64,000 bases of DNA from Canna indica (GCA_034359265.1 CP136890.1:99287501-99351500); one strand, 5' to 3'. Counted from the first letter of the stretch, positions 26,701 through 37,897 are shown. Numbers and translations: made by a program. The notes: generated from the sequence alone by a model not told the origin.

Positions 26701-27641
26701 AGAAAACATTACAAACAAGCAAAGCCTAGAACTGATAGCAGATTTGCATAATAGGCATTACAACATACATTTTTAATGGACCAAAAGATCAACACCAGTT
26801 CAAAGAATGCGCCTTCACATATACTAGGCAAGCAACTCATCTGTCAAGCAACTATGCTTGTAATTCCTTATAAAAGAGTCTATTCAACGTGGGTTTCTTT
26901 GATCCGGGCAGAATGCTAATGAATGCCTTAGGTTACTTCTCCTTTAGACCCTCGATTGCTTGAACCCCGATTGAGATCAAAAATTAAAGGTAAAGCCCAG
27001 TAAAACCCAGAGCCGCTCCTGCTGCCGTCCCAAGCTCCAATAATTGAGGTCACTTAATCCCGTTATCTCTTTTGAATGATTAATTCATTGGAGCTACATC
27101 CATGTCCATTCATCAAAACCAAATACTATAATTAAGCTGAAATGCGCATTAATTCATTAAAATGAGCAGGAAGCGAAGCATTGGTTGTCAAAAGACTGAA
27201 TTACAACAATACAGCACCACCAAGATCAAATAGTGCGATTAGTTTATCGAATCAAGAATAAAAAGGAGTACCAAATGACAAGTCCAAAGTAAAACATCAT
27301 CTGCATCTCGGCACGCCGAAGACGCCGACGCGAGCTCAGCGAGAAGGACCAAATCTGAAGTCACCTGAAACCGCCCGGTTCTTGTCCTTCAGAATGAAAA
27401 CAAAAAAGAAAGAACTCGAACGAACAAGAGAGATCAAGCAATGAGAACACCGGTAAAACGGTAAAACCTCGTGAAGTGGCAGATCAGTGGCGGCGGAGAC
27501 AAGGGCGTCGCAGGAGTGCGAAAGCGTGAGATCGTGGAGAAGAACGAGCAGGTAAGCGGGAGGGGGCGAGGCTAGGGTTTCGTCTCGGAGGGTGAGGAAG
27601 GCCGTTCGCCATGCGCGGACGCCGGAAGAGGACGACGCCAT
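8800..27641 (-). CDS. HEATR6: HEAT repeat-containing protein 6 homologue
   Basis: A 27-exon chain, all GT/AG and in phase, 3426 bp, 1141 residues (human HEATR6 is about 1180). Exons from the 5' end: 27468-27641, 26229-26392, 23938-24202, 23794-23861, 23645-23714, 23145-23501, 21877-21956, 21737-21788, 21217-21370, 20200-20287, 19822-19924, 19659-19749, 19222-19319, 18689-18886, 15661-15906, 14694-14789, 14509-14603, 14340-14403, 14130-14217, 13964-14037, 11544-11626, 11353-11446, 11069-11142, 10695-10801, 10479-10597, 10317-10394, 8800-9045. Diagnostic features are APTPYKPPHLRKKDG near residue 295, just before the DUF4042-type helical region, and repeated HEAT/ARM helices such as VRSAACRAIGVLTCFSEIV, VRITASWALANICDAL, IKSNAVRALGNLSRFI and VQWNVCHALSNLFMNG. 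It is presumably a soluble scaffold protein; its role in plants is unknown to me. The GC-rich first exon contrasts with AT-rich later ones. The 18886-15906 and 26229-24202 introns carry repeats. Confidence 0.88.
12985..13112. repeat. Local imperfect tandem repeat in HEATR6 intron
   Basis: The words TGTAAGTTCAGAATAAG, GGCATCAAG and AAGTAGAAAAAAA recur three times in about 125 bp, with one shortened unit. It lies in the intron between exons at 13964 and 11626. This looks like replication slippage and has no evident function. Confidence 0.55.
15201..15467. mobile_element. Short MITE with terminal inverted repeats
   Basis: The left end reads AAATTACATGCACTGCTC and the right end, reverse-complemented, AAATTACAAGCGCCTCCC. 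Both continue with similar words (AATTAnnnATGCCACC against AATTATACATACCACC), giving imperfect inverted ends over about 50 bp. The element is about 267 bp, non-coding and within the HEATR6 intron 14790-15660. Superfamily is not resolved because I see no clean target duplication. Confidence 0.5.
16441..17265. mobile_element. Long fold-back MITE in HEATR6 intron
   Basis: The left arm and the reverse complement of the right arm share a long series of blocks in the same order: GAAGGTTTTAAAAA, CTATACTG, CATGTGACGTGTATGA, GGAGCAAAA-ATGCCCCTA, and CTTTTCTTCCCCAA. The arms together make nearly the whole 825 bp. The centre (about 16800-16945) is a further palindrome built on TTCTAGGAAGAAAATGGG. This is a non-autonomous fold-back DNA element with no coding capacity. 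Ends are approximate; I could not fix a target duplication. It lies in the 15907-18688 intron. Confidence 0.7.
22246..22796 (+). repeat. Dispersed GGTAC-rich repeat, copy B
   Basis: Begins AGGTTTAAAATCTTG and contains many GGTACC/GTACCGG/GTACATCTG words, as copy A at 368-815 does on the other strand. It lies in the intron between HEATR6 exons at 23145 and 21956. A 60-codon frame inside is composition-driven. Confidence 0.5.
23533..23600 (-). repeat. Possible SINE 3' end
   Basis: On the minus strand the sequence reads CCCCAATAGTGGGACTTC, then TTGTTGTTATTGTTGTTG. A GGGACT-type block followed by a TTG-repeat tail recalls the 3' end of Au-type plant SINEs. The match is short and from memory, so this is a weak call. 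It is inside a HEATR6 intron, between exons at 23501 and 23645. Confidence 0.3.
24340..24740. repeat. Degenerate AATTCAAA/TTTGAAT-rich dispersed repeat
   Basis: The words AATTCAAA, TTTGAATT and GGTTGGGTT/AACCCAAC recur in both orientations over about 400 bp. The layout is like the other short-motif repeats in this window (GGTAC-rich and GAGCTCGAG-rich), but I could not define ends or a target duplication. It lies in the 24203-26228 intron of HEATR6. Confidence 0.35.
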
Positions 27642-28139
27642 AGCCGGCGAACGCAGAAATGTTCGTGGGTCTATAAATGCCCCCCAATCACTGTAACGAC
27701 CCAAATAGTAGCCCAAAATAAACGTAAAGTTATTGAACCGGAAATTGTAGAGCATGGGACTAATCGGTTCAACTGAACCAAATTAAATCGAACATTTCCT
27801 CAGAATTTTATAAATCAAAGTTCAAACCAATACACTGAAAATATTTATTAGCAAATAAATTTTATCTTTTACCAAAATGTTCGCGTTGATCAAGACTGGA
27901 ATATATGCAATTTTTATGTACAATTAAAATAAAATATAATATATAATTAAGTATAAAACCTTGGTTTTTCAATTCAATCCAATTTCAGAAAAATTTGAAC
28001 TAAAGCAAGATTAGTAGTTTTTTACAAAATGTCAACCGGACTAAATGTTGGTTCGGTTGAATTTTTCAAGTTGACCCAAAGCTGAGCTGAAAATGAGCAA
28101 AGCCCAACTGACTCATGTCAATTTGCTAGTCGCTGAACT
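27642..28139. other. Intergenic: 5' flank of HEATR6 homologue
   Basis: Upstream side of the minus-strand HEATR6 start at 27641. I see no canonical TATA box in the right orientation at the expected distance. The rest is AT-rich with nothing recognised. Confidence 0.5.
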
Positions 28140-28640
28140 TTATGAGCTACTCGAGATCGACTCGATGAAAACTCGAACTTTACTCGATTTTATCGAGCTC
28201 GAGCCGAATTTTACATGTGAGCGAGCCGAGCTCGAGCGGCTCGCGAGCCTAATCGAGCTTCATATATTTATGTATAATTATATAAATATTGATATTTTAG
28301 ATTATGTTGTGCTTTTAAAACTCAGAACCTAAGTCGAGCCGGGCTTAATTAAGCTCATTCACTAGCTCAGTTGAGCTCGATATAATTCAAGCCCACCGAG
28401 CTTGATCTCAAGCCAAGCTTAACCGGAGCTCGTTCACAAGCTCAATTGAGCTCCATAGAATTTGAGTCCATCTCGTTCGACTTGAGCCGAGCTTAATCGA
28501 GCTCGTGCACGAGCTTGGTCAAGCTCGAGAAATATAAATGAGTCTAATGAGCCAAGCTCGATTGAGCTCGAGCTCAACATTTCTTAAACGAGCTGAGCTC
28601 GAGCACAAGCAAGCTCGGCTCCGTTGCACCCATATTAACA
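28140..28640 (+). mobile_element. hAT-like GAGCTCGAG-rich non-autonomous element (degenerate copy)
   Basis: Shares ordered blocks with the intact element at 56596-57092: GAGCTACTCGAGATCGA, AAAACTCGAAC, GAGCGAGCCGAG and GGCTCGCGAGCCTAATCGAG. It ends near GGCTCCGTTGCACCC, a decayed form of that element's right end. The left terminus is missing or too diverged to place. Non-coding. Confidence 0.6.
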
Positions 28641-30298
28641 AGTCAAGTGCACAAGTATTCATTTGAGCAAGGATAAACAAGGTTACTAGATACGAGGCAT
28701 CCAGGGGAAACCACAACTCCAATAACTATTGAGCTTTTATTGCTGAATAGTTAAGTACTCTGGAGCTTTATCAGCTCAGTTCACCCTCGATCCATATGAA
28801 AACTGTCTTGAATTCCTATAATGTTGAGAAAGACCTTTAAGAAAAAAAGAGAAAAAAATCACACATGTTACCAGAAAAGCAATTTATAGTAATTAACATA
28901 ATAATTAGTAAAGAACAGAATTATATATATATATATATATAAATATACATCTATGTGTTTTCAACTCAACAATTTATAGTAATTGAATTTGATGATACTG
29001 GCTCAATGGGTCATCGACCGCAAGAAGAAACGCATGGCTGCTGAGTTTTAGCACAAAAATGGTGAGCAAAAATGTCAGCATGAATTTGTGCCGTAAACTT
29101 GAAGAGAATACACCTTAAAGCTATATACAGTTTGAACTTGATAAGACACTAAATTTAATAATTCTTATGGATGCCACCAATACTCCCTGTGCCAACAGCA
29201 AGCTTGTGCTTCCATCATGAATATGGAATGACATAAATAAAGAATAAGTATGGACTATTGAAACGACTGAATTTTAGGACATTACTCAGTTTCATAATAG
29301 CTTGTCGGGCATTAATGCTCATAAGAAAAGAATTTGAGTTCCAGCTAAATGAATTCTAGAGAATATGGACAATGCAATTTTGTTTATCACAAGCTTTCCT
29401 AAACTATCCTTGCTTTTAATAGTAATATCAATATGCTATTAATTAGTTGGCTACCATGTTATGCCAACTCAATCAGAAACAGCGGCTGAGGTGGGCAACA
29501 TGTCATCAAACCGCTGGAGTCAACAATACACAAGAAGAAAGAGGAAAAGGCTGAACCAGAGAACAAGGGGAAGACGTATGAATGCTGGAGCTGGTCATAG
29601 TGGAACATTTCAAAAAGACATTTGTATAAGTTTAACATCATCGATATGAAGAAGACATGTTTTGCATCAAATTACATCACTCTGTTTGCTCTCTATCACT
29701 ATTTCCCCCACTCTGCTTCTATCCACTCCCACTCTGCTCTCTGCCCCGAGGCTGAGATCAACAGGTCCGGCAACATAGGTAGAAGGAAGAAATCTCCCAT
29801 GTCTGCCTCTGCTGCTGGAGGAAAATCCGGCTGCTAAAGTTCCCAGAAATTCTTCTCGCACGTGGACCAGGTCCTGCACCCAAGCCGTGGCATAGCAATC
29901 TGGCACATAAATGGATGAGTATTGGAAACCCAACAACTTCTGGTCAGACTTTAAAATCTTTTTTTTTTAAATTCCAACAAAGGAAACTATGGAATGAGAA
30001 TTTCAATCAATATCTTTTTTATTCCAAAGTCCAAACAAGTAGCAAAATATAAGGATTGGGTAAAATAAGCCATGAAAGATAAAGTTCCAAGTTATTTCCA
30101 AATCAGTCTTTGAAGAAGTTCGGATGATTCAACAGTAGGTGTTAGATAAGATATTCTACTTATAAAGGACATTTCACTAAAAGCGTTGGATTTGCATTTC
30201 TCCATATCACAGCATAAATGAAACCACATAATTTGGTTCTTGATGATTATCAAAAAGGGACTTGCAAAATTACAAGTTATATCTTTGTACCTGATTTC
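28641..30298. other. Intergenic between HEATR6 and C78 peptidase genes; no gene seen
   Basis: AT-rich with a (TA)n tract near 28922-28940. Small overlapping frames at 29459-29936 on both strands (60-90 codons) lack motifs, exon partners or biased composition and are not called. The right end presumably includes the 3' untranslated region of the minus-strand peptidase gene. Confidence 0.5.
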
Positions 30299-32688
30299 CT
30301 ATGGTTCAACTAATATGCTGTTGATAAACTTGAGCTGCTCCATCTCCTCTCCATGGGCAATCCCAGGATCAACATAACATAACTAGTTGCACAAAGTATG
30401 TTAGAAGGTTGTATAGTAGCTAAAAGGAAGTAGAAGATTAAAAGATAACCTGATACTGGGGCTTCTTCAGAGTGTGGACTCCTCTTTTGATGAGCTTCTG
30501 CCAGCCATTATTATCCGTAAGAGACTTTTCCAATGCAGCTGTTCTCTAAGAGAACCAAGGTACAATATAATGCAATTAGAGAAGCAACAATAGAAGAGTA
30601 TGCTATTAGAAATAGAGTATTATTGATGCCAATGGTTGCAGCAGTCTGCTTAGAGTTTGGCTGAAATACAAGTATTAGGTTAAACCATCAACCAAGACCC
30701 CATTTAATATGCCAAGATTCTCAATTAGACTTCATATACAGGTGGCATTGCAACATACACATCATAACATCAAAGTAGCATTGCAACAAATATAAGTAAT
30801 TACGACTTACATGAGCAGGATCTAGAACTAACAACCAGTAGCGATGCTCTGATGCACATTTTCCCTTCTGCATTTGAATCCCAACAATGGTTCTGGAATG
30901 TCCATCGTGCTGGAAGTATAGGGGACTGGTTGTGGAGAAAAATAATACATCATTGCACAGTTGAAACAAGCAGTAAGAGGAAATAAGATAGAAAAGTAGT
31001 ATGTGTGTAAAGATAACTAACGTTTTCTCGCTGACGAGAACACATTTAGAACTTCCCAATCTGCTACTGAAGTCAGAGGCAAAATATTTCCATACCCAAT
31101 CAACAAGGACTTGAGGACCATATATTTTTCTTTCATTTTTACCTTCAGATTGATAAGATTTTTCTTTCAAGTGTTTACCAAAAGATTGACCTTCAGAAGT
31201 TTCATTTTTTGTTCTTTGCAAAAACTTATCCATCGGTCCATAAATATGTTCATCGACCATTTTTCGTTTATTAGTACCATTGTTTAATTGCTTTCTAGAA
31301 TTTACACTGTCAAAATCGACAATCCTTGCTCGAAGCCCAAAAAAACGGAAGATTGTAGCACATTCAGTGGTACCAATCCATTTCCTCGAGCCATATATCT
31401 TTTGACCAAAAGAGTTGGATCCATGAGTATCAAAACCTCTCTTCCAGGCAATTTCTAGCCACCTCTGAAGTGATAGAATATCAGGAACAAAGCCTGAACC
31501 ACCAAACATGGCATCTGTTGCATCTGGTATATGGACCAACATATGAGAACTCAACATTTGAATGTTTCGCCATCCACATCCCCATCCAATATCTTCTGAT
31601 TCATTAGTCTGATAGTGATCAATATGACCAGAGACTATACTGATTGAGTTCCCATTTTCTAATTCCAAGCACCTCCTAAGCAAGGATGTAAGGCCACTTT
31701 CAACTTTGTACAAGGAGCCTTTAATTTGTAAACCAACCAACAAAGACATTTCACGATCAAGAACATCTCTAGAATTAAGTTCATCTTGATTGAAGTCTAA
31801 ATTACAAGGTCCTAGAGATCTTCCTGAATGAGAAGCAGATGGTTCTTGACAATCTGTTGGTTTATCCTGCAAATGCAGCATAGTACACCATCAAGCATGT
31901 ATATTTTTATAAAAATGCATAAAACTATCCAGATAAAAGTAATTCTGATGTAGCCCATGTGTTCACATTCAGAAAAGCCCATATACAGGAGTCATAATTG
32001 AGCAAAATAAAATGCATGTAAGATTTAGTTATAAGAATAGTATGTACATTGGGAGGTTATAGAAATGAAAAACCTTGTGGAGTTAATTAAGAGAGAGAAT
32101 TTAACACTCAAGTAAAAAAAAGCATTACATGCTGGGATTGTAGAGAGAAGTTAGTAAACAAATGAAGATTCTGATCTGGGCCTCAACTAAATTAGTTGAT
32201 CAACAGAAAAAACATCATTGGTGTATTTAAAGAACGTTATTGATGTATTTAACTGCAAACTCATTTATCACATATGGGACTGAGATGTTCGCATCAAACT
32301 TATTATGTCATATGAATAGTACTGCAACTGAGATGCTTGTAAATAGAAATGCAACTATCTTTTTTGGAGCTTTTACAAGGGCCTACCAGAACCTCAGGAC
32401 TTGGAGGTGCTAGAGCAATTTGCATAGCTAATTCCATATCTCTTTCAACTTCATCATTGGCAAAGTGATTGTTTGCGTGCCTACAAGTGCAAATGTTAAC
32501 TACAAAAGCTCAATATGTGGTGGAAACTATATAATTAATTATGTGGAAACTGGAAACTAACTGCCTTCCAAGTTTCAACTACTGTCAGAAAAGGTATTTG
32601 ATGAACCTGGGGTTTCCAATAAATATCATTACCATTCCAACTCTGTCGAAGGAAGACTCGCATGACAAAAAGGGCAAGATGAAAGCAT
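30299..32688 (-). CDS. C78-family cysteine peptidase with C2H2 finger (ZUP1/UFSP-like)
   Basis: Six exons, all GT/AG and in phase: 32633-32688, 32387-32480, 31022-31866, 30811-30925, 30450-30545, 30299-30382 (1290 bp, 429 residues). The N-terminus has a C2H2 finger (C5, C8, H20, H24). After a linker, the C78 peptidase core follows: the catalytic cysteine C147 sits in DIGWGCGWRN, the histidine H341 in QHDGHSRTIVG, and the aspartate D367 in WLLVLDPAH, so the triad looks intact. Finger plus C78 domain is the layout of ZUP1 (ZUFSP), which cleaves K63-linked ubiquitin chains in animals; the relatives UFSP1/2 process UFM1. A ZUP1-type deubiquitinase is the best call, but the substrate in plants is inference. 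A 5'-untranslated exon probably lies at about 33589-33760, with the ATG in the second exon. Confidence 0.87.
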
Positions 32689-33588
32689 CTTTTGATGACC
32701 TCCTACATTATTGAAATAAAATTATCAAAGAAAATACCAATAACACTTTAACTTGACAAAACAATGTTTCCCCGTAAACTTTTGATATGTGATACTTCAT
32801 TGCTACAATAATGATAAAGAGTTGTTTGCAAAATCTCATACATTGCTATAAGTTGATAACAATGTTCAATCTAGGATGTCTTCATGAGAACAATACAAAG
32901 ATGCAAACCCAGGTCTTCTATTGTCAATATGATTGCATGGCCCCTAAAATTCAAATTTTTGAAATATAAATAGTCATCCATATACTGCCATGTAATAAGG
33001 AAAAAATAAATATTGTTCAATTCTGAATTAAGTAATCATGTCCGTGGTCAATATACTTTACAATGCAGTTTTTTTCTATTCTCTTAGCCCATTCTAAACA
33101 GTTCTTTCCTCAACAAAATTATTTTTTGAGCTCTCGAGTTGGACTCCAAAGTTGATTTTAAAAATTGCATAAGAATCGAGAACAATGCTTAACTAAAAAT
33201 CCGTAGAAGCCACAGCAAGAAGTCGGCCTTAGTTTCCATTAGGTAAATGATAGAATAAGGGAATATGAAGACTATTGTTCAGAATTTTACTAAAATACTT
33301 TAAGACATAAAACCCTAGTTGTTATGTATCTCAGCCCACAAGTTTGAACTTTGAAGCATGCATATCGCGCGTGTCTTCAAAAGGATAGGAAAATTCATTC
33401 AATTTGAGATTTTTATATAATATAACTGAGAAAAAATTGTATCGACACTCCAAATAAAACGAAGGCTTCGTGACAACATCTGATATTTAGACAAGCATCA
33501 AAACGACAATCAGGGAGAGCACGTAGTCAATCCAAAATACACAACAACAACAAGAAGAAGAAGAAGAACAAGAAAAAAAAGGAACTAC

Positions 33589-33760
33589 CGCGGATTGCTA
33601 CTTTGCTCTCTTCCTTGGCGCACAAGTTGTTAGAAACAGAGAACCAAATCCTTTCTGAAGTTCTCAGAACATCGTGCAATAGCTCGTCTTGACGTTCATC
33701 GTCCGAACTCCGAGGTGTTTTGGGGGGCGTGAGGACGCATTCGCAATCAACTTAAAATAT
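33589..33760 (-). other. Probable 5'-untranslated exon of the C78 peptidase gene
   Basis: A GC-richer island ends (minus strand) in CCGCG|GTAGTT, a good donor. The next downstream acceptor precedes the finger exon. The stretch has no long frame in phase with the peptidase. Its 5' limit is a guess from the drop in GC near 33760. Confidence 0.4.
33664..33699 (-). promoter_or_regulatory. Candidate upstream ORF in the peptidase leader
   Basis: Within the probable leader exon, an ATG at 33699 opens an 11-codon frame (MNVKTSYCTMF) closed by TGA at 33664-33666, with a second in-frame ATG. If this exon is transcribed, ribosomes would meet this frame before the main start at 32688. Regulation is inference. 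Confidence 0.3.
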
Positions 33761-34368
33761 CGAGAGGCCACATTCGGCCCATTAAGAAGCTAATCGCGAG
33801 AGGCCCATTTACCTGATCCAGATCCTAAATCCGGCCCATTAATAAATCGGGCTAACACTAGGCACCAAGGTCCATTTATTTTCTGGACAATTCTCACTAT
33901 CGGATTCATTTAAATCGGGTTTTGATCCGCATTATTTATGTTAGTTCATTCGGCTTTAGCCTTTAGGGCCAAAATGTGTAATGTGTTAAGCCATGCACGA
34001 AACCAGTCACGAACACATGCAGACAAAATTGAGCTCTTCCTCTACCTCTCCGGCTCTCCTCAATTTGCCACGCTGGATTGATAGCTACCCGGGAATAGGA
34101 AATACCCATCATTGATTATTTTATTTTATTTAAAATTATTTATATATTTTACCTGGCACATTCTATTCTAATATTTCTCATATTTGGGTCATGATTGATT
34201 AATTAAATTGATTGAGCTATAATCCGATAGCCTCGTATGAAAATGAATTATTAAAAAAATATTAAAATGTTCTTGGAGTTTTTAACATGGTACTATAATA
34301 CTTATATCATTTATTTTAGAGCTAAAATATTCTTAATATTATTGAAAATGATATACAAAAATATTATA

Positions 34369-34716
34369 ACATAATCGATCTATTGAGACATAAAATTAAA
34401 GATAAATTATTTTTTTATTTTTAAATCTTTATATTTAAAAATTAATATACATAAAATTTATTCCTAATTATCCTCTAAAGATTTATAGAAACATCAGCAG
34501 CATAATCATGTAATTTATCTGACTCTAAGCTATAGAAACAACAATAGCATTGTTACTTAATTGATATAACTCTAAAAGCTATTTCTATAAATCTTAGATG
34601 CTAATTAGGAATTAATTTTGTATATATTAGTTTCTAAATGTGAAGATTTTAAAATAAAAATTTAATTTGTCTTTAATTTTATATTTCTATAGATCAATTA
34701 TGTTGTATTGAAATAA
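34369..34716. mobile_element. AT-rich fold-back MITE
   Basis: The left end (ATAATCGATCTATTGAGACA) pairs with the right end, whose reverse complement reads ATAATTGATCTATAGAAATA. Both arms then carry TAAAATTAAAGA(C/T)AAATTA, the TTTAAATCTT/AAGATTTAAA pair and TATAGAAAC blocks. Total about 350 bp, non-coding. The family is unknown. Confidence 0.6.
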
Positions 34717-35149
34717 CACATAATTAAACTAACATGTGCTAATTGATATTCAACATAGATATCGTGAATATTGACTATGATGTTAATTTTACACGTGTAC
34801 ATATACAAAAAATAACTTGTCTCGTAAGCGAAATGTAAGATGTCACTTAAGTATGCGTCACACCGCTAATTAATATTGCTAACTTGGTAAGTCTTGATAT
34901 GCATGTGTGTCACGTGTCCACGTCATCTGATTAATCAATCATCAGTCATGACAGTAATATTATCTCTCCATCAACGTCATTTACCTGTAGAATTATTTAT
35001 GTACTGAATTCCACTACATAAGGGATAGTTTTAATTCAAAAAAATTTAAAAGTATTTTAGTATTCGTAAAAAAATGTTATAAGCATTTTAATAACCTTCC
35101 CCAATTATAAACGAAGAAAAATATTACTGTAAAACACTGTATATAAATG

Positions 35150-35540
35150 GGCGATTTTTGCTCCCAAACTATTAGAAATTGGTAAAAATACTCTTAAACT
35201 TTTTTTGATAGATTTTTTACATTAGACAAATAAAAATAGTTGAAAAATATCAGTATTTTTAGTTTTTTTACCCATGTCTAAAGGTAGAAATAGTTTTTTT
35301 CCTTAAAAATGAATAAAAATACTAGTATTTTTCAACTATTTCCGTTTGTCTAAGGGTAAAAAATTTATTTAAAAAATAAGTTTAGGAGTATTTTTATTTA
35401 TTTTTAATAGTTTGAGAGTATTTTTAAATTATTTTTATTTATTTAAGGGTAAAAATTAATCAAGACGAATTTAAGAGTATTTTTACTTTATTTTTAATAA
35501 TTTGAGAGCAAAAATAAGATAAAAATACTTTGAATTATTG
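35150..35540. mobile_element. AT-rich fold-back MITE
   Basis: The blocks TTTGCTCCCAAACTATTA, AAATACTCTTAAACTT, TTTACATTAGACAAA and TAGTTGAAAAATA on the left recur inverted on the right (for example TTCAACTATTTCCGTTTGTC, AAGTTTAGGAGTATTTTT, TAATAGTTTGAGAG). The right side has a further partial copy, suggesting two nested or tandem fold-backs. Non-coding. Confidence 0.6.
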
Positions 35541-36732
35541 CGATAACCTATGTAAACCTACGTTAACCTATCTTTCGAGAAGGTGCTGAGTGACACATTA
35601 ATTGTCCTTTGAATTTATTCCTATAATTAAGAGGTTGGTTGGTTGGTTGGTTTATGTTTTTGTTTTCTAAATTTATACGGCAACAAACTGCAAACACTTC
35701 CCTTTTGGTTTTTGGATTGATTACTTATATAAGGATTGATTTCAGTCTGGACCACTCTAGTTTTTAGATGTTCCAGTATTTTAATAATCAATTTCATCTT
35801 TTAAATTTTTTATTTCATTTTAATTTGGCCATTATTGCGATTTTTAATTCATTTTAGTGTCATCATTCTAGTTTAAAATGTTTCTAAAGTCTAAAATTTT
35901 TAGATTCATAATTTTTTTTTCTCAAAATATTTGAAATGTCCTCAAACTCATTTGATATTCGATTTTAAATTTTTATAAAAATATAAAAACTTATATTTTC
36001 TTCAAATTTGTTACTGTAATTATAAATGATATACTGAGCAAATTTTATTTATATAAAAAAAATGAAGTAGTCTTACTTGTTCTAAAGTTTGAAATCTACA
36101 ATAATTTCAATTTTTTAAATATTATTAATAATATATTAAATAAATTTATTAAAAATACACGTAATATATCGTGATTATATTTAAAAAATGATAAATTGAT
36201 CTCTACTTATTCCAATTTTATATTTGTTCTAGTTTTATACTTATAAAAAAGTATGAAACTTATTATTTTTTAGATTTTTACAAAAAGTCTCAAATTAAAT
36301 ACCAAATTGAATTGAAGAATATTTAGGGATTTTAAGAAAAAAAATATAAATATAAGAATTTCTCTGATCTATATTGTAGTTTAAGAAAACTGTTCAAATG
36401 AAAATGACCCTCAAAATTGTAGGTGTACTACGGTGCCTTAATAAGTAGGTCTCATTTAATGTTATGTTTCCCGGTACATGTTGTCTGACTCTGACATCTC
36501 TTGTCCTCACTCGGATGCAGTGGAAATGAATCATGAGCTCCCAGAGATTAAAATGGGCATTTAATTATGGCAACGAGGCAGTTTGATGATCCAATCCACC
36601 CACGCCTAACCAGTAGTAGCATCTAGAAAGCCGCCAGGATTCAGATTTCTTTCAATTTGATGCATTTATTGTATACTACTTGCATTATTAACTTGTTCAA
36701 CTACAAACGATGGGATGGGAATGGAAAGGGCT

Positions 36733-37085
36733 TCTAAGATATTTCACATTCGATAGTTATAAATATAAAGTGATTCTTATAATGGTTTGGATAAATATTT
36801 TTCCTTACAAGTTAATTTTTATGATAGAGTTAGAATCAAATCCATTTTTTCAACGCGATATTGGAGCCATCAATATTGCGATATTGATCAATTCGCAGAT
36901 GTCCAATCTTGTAAATTTCGCGTTTCGAACCTCTCGCATGAGTTCGACCCTAGAATGCAAGGGAGTGTATGTTAAATATCCCCCATCAATGGTGATTATA
37001 AGTGTATAATGTTCTTTATAATTATTTGGATAATTCTTTTTCTATGAATTAGTTTTTAGGGTGAAATTAGGATCAAGTTCATTTT
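36733..37085 (+). mobile_element. TRIM-like element remnant (two short direct repeats)
   Basis: Two direct repeats of about 110 bp, at about 36733-36842 and 36971-37085, share GTTATAAATATAAAGTG / ATTATAAGTGTATAATG, then TTT(G/A)GATAAnT and TAGAATCAAATCC / TAGGATCAAGTTC. The second starts TGTTAAATATCCC, a typical LTR start. After the first copy lies GATATTGGAGCCA (36859-36871), a decayed version of the tRNA-Met primer-binding site. Old, non-coding; the frames at 36710-37009 run through it and are not genes. Confidence 0.5.
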
Positions 37086-37744
37086 CTTCAACAATAGTAC
37101 TAGACTGAGTTGAGTAAAAGTTAAATCCGTTCTAATGCATAGGAACTCAATTTCTTAAAATTTGTATCATGTTTGTTCTGGGTACAAAATTATGATATTG
37201 ATATTTTCTGACTGCTTTGATTGTTCTTTAATATGTATACATATGATTTAATATATTTCACAATAATATATAATATATCAAAAAAATTGTTAATATTTTC
37301 CAAAGTTAGTAACTTAGGTCAGGGAAACATAAGGATGTCAATCCCACCTATTTATTATGATAAAGTAAATAATACAAATGAAAAAACAATGAAAATGATG
37401 GTTAGAGGATGAGAAGTTGATAAGAGCAAATTGTTTGAAACATGGTGGGAAATTAATTATAGAAAGATTAATTAATAGGGTATGTATTAAGCTATATGTG
37501 GATTAAATGTCATTGTTTGCTTTTTTTGATATTTAATAAAGATGATATTGATGGTGATAAGGTTGGATATGTGGAAAGGGTGACCATTAATTAATTATAG
37601 CATGCACTACTAAGGTATTTTGGAATTTTAAATCCTTAATTAAGCTTTATCTTGATTTAAGTAGTGATAGAAAAGTTTAGAACTCTCTGGATACTAATAC
37701 AAGTATAATTAATATTTATATAATTATATATATAAGTATATGAA

Positions 37745-37897
37745 GCTAGCTTGATTAGCTAGGCTCGCGAGCCACTCGAGCTCGGCTCGCTCATATGTAA
37801 AGCTCGGCTCGAGCTCGATAAAATTGAGTCAAGTTCGAGTTTTGATCAAGTTGATTCCAAGTAACTCACGAGCTGTTCTGTCTCACTTGCGCCCCTA
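37745..37897 (-). mobile_element. hAT-like GAGCTCGAG-rich element, truncated copy
   Basis: On the minus strand it begins TAGGGGCGCAAGTGAG, a variant of the TAGGGGTG terminus, and shares GCGAGCCGAGCTCGAG and GGCTCGCGAGCCTA with the copies at 28140 and 56596. Only about 150 bp remain before homology fades into AT-rich DNA. Confidence 0.55.

Larger units (their letters stand above)
33761..36732. other. Gene-poor AT-rich intergenic region with fold-back repeats
   Basis: No coding signal. Contains the fold-back elements listed separately at 34369-34716 and 35150-35540 and a (TTGG)n microsatellite at about 35633-35652. Upstream of the peptidase leader, 33761-33960 is moderately GC and could include its promoter. 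Confidence 0.5.

Noticed and set aside
29459..29936. Several 60-90 codon frames on both strands
   Set aside because: No similarity, no splice structure, mutually overlapping.
36710..37009. 99-codon plus-strand frame
   Set aside because: Runs through a TRIM-like repeat; no protein motif.
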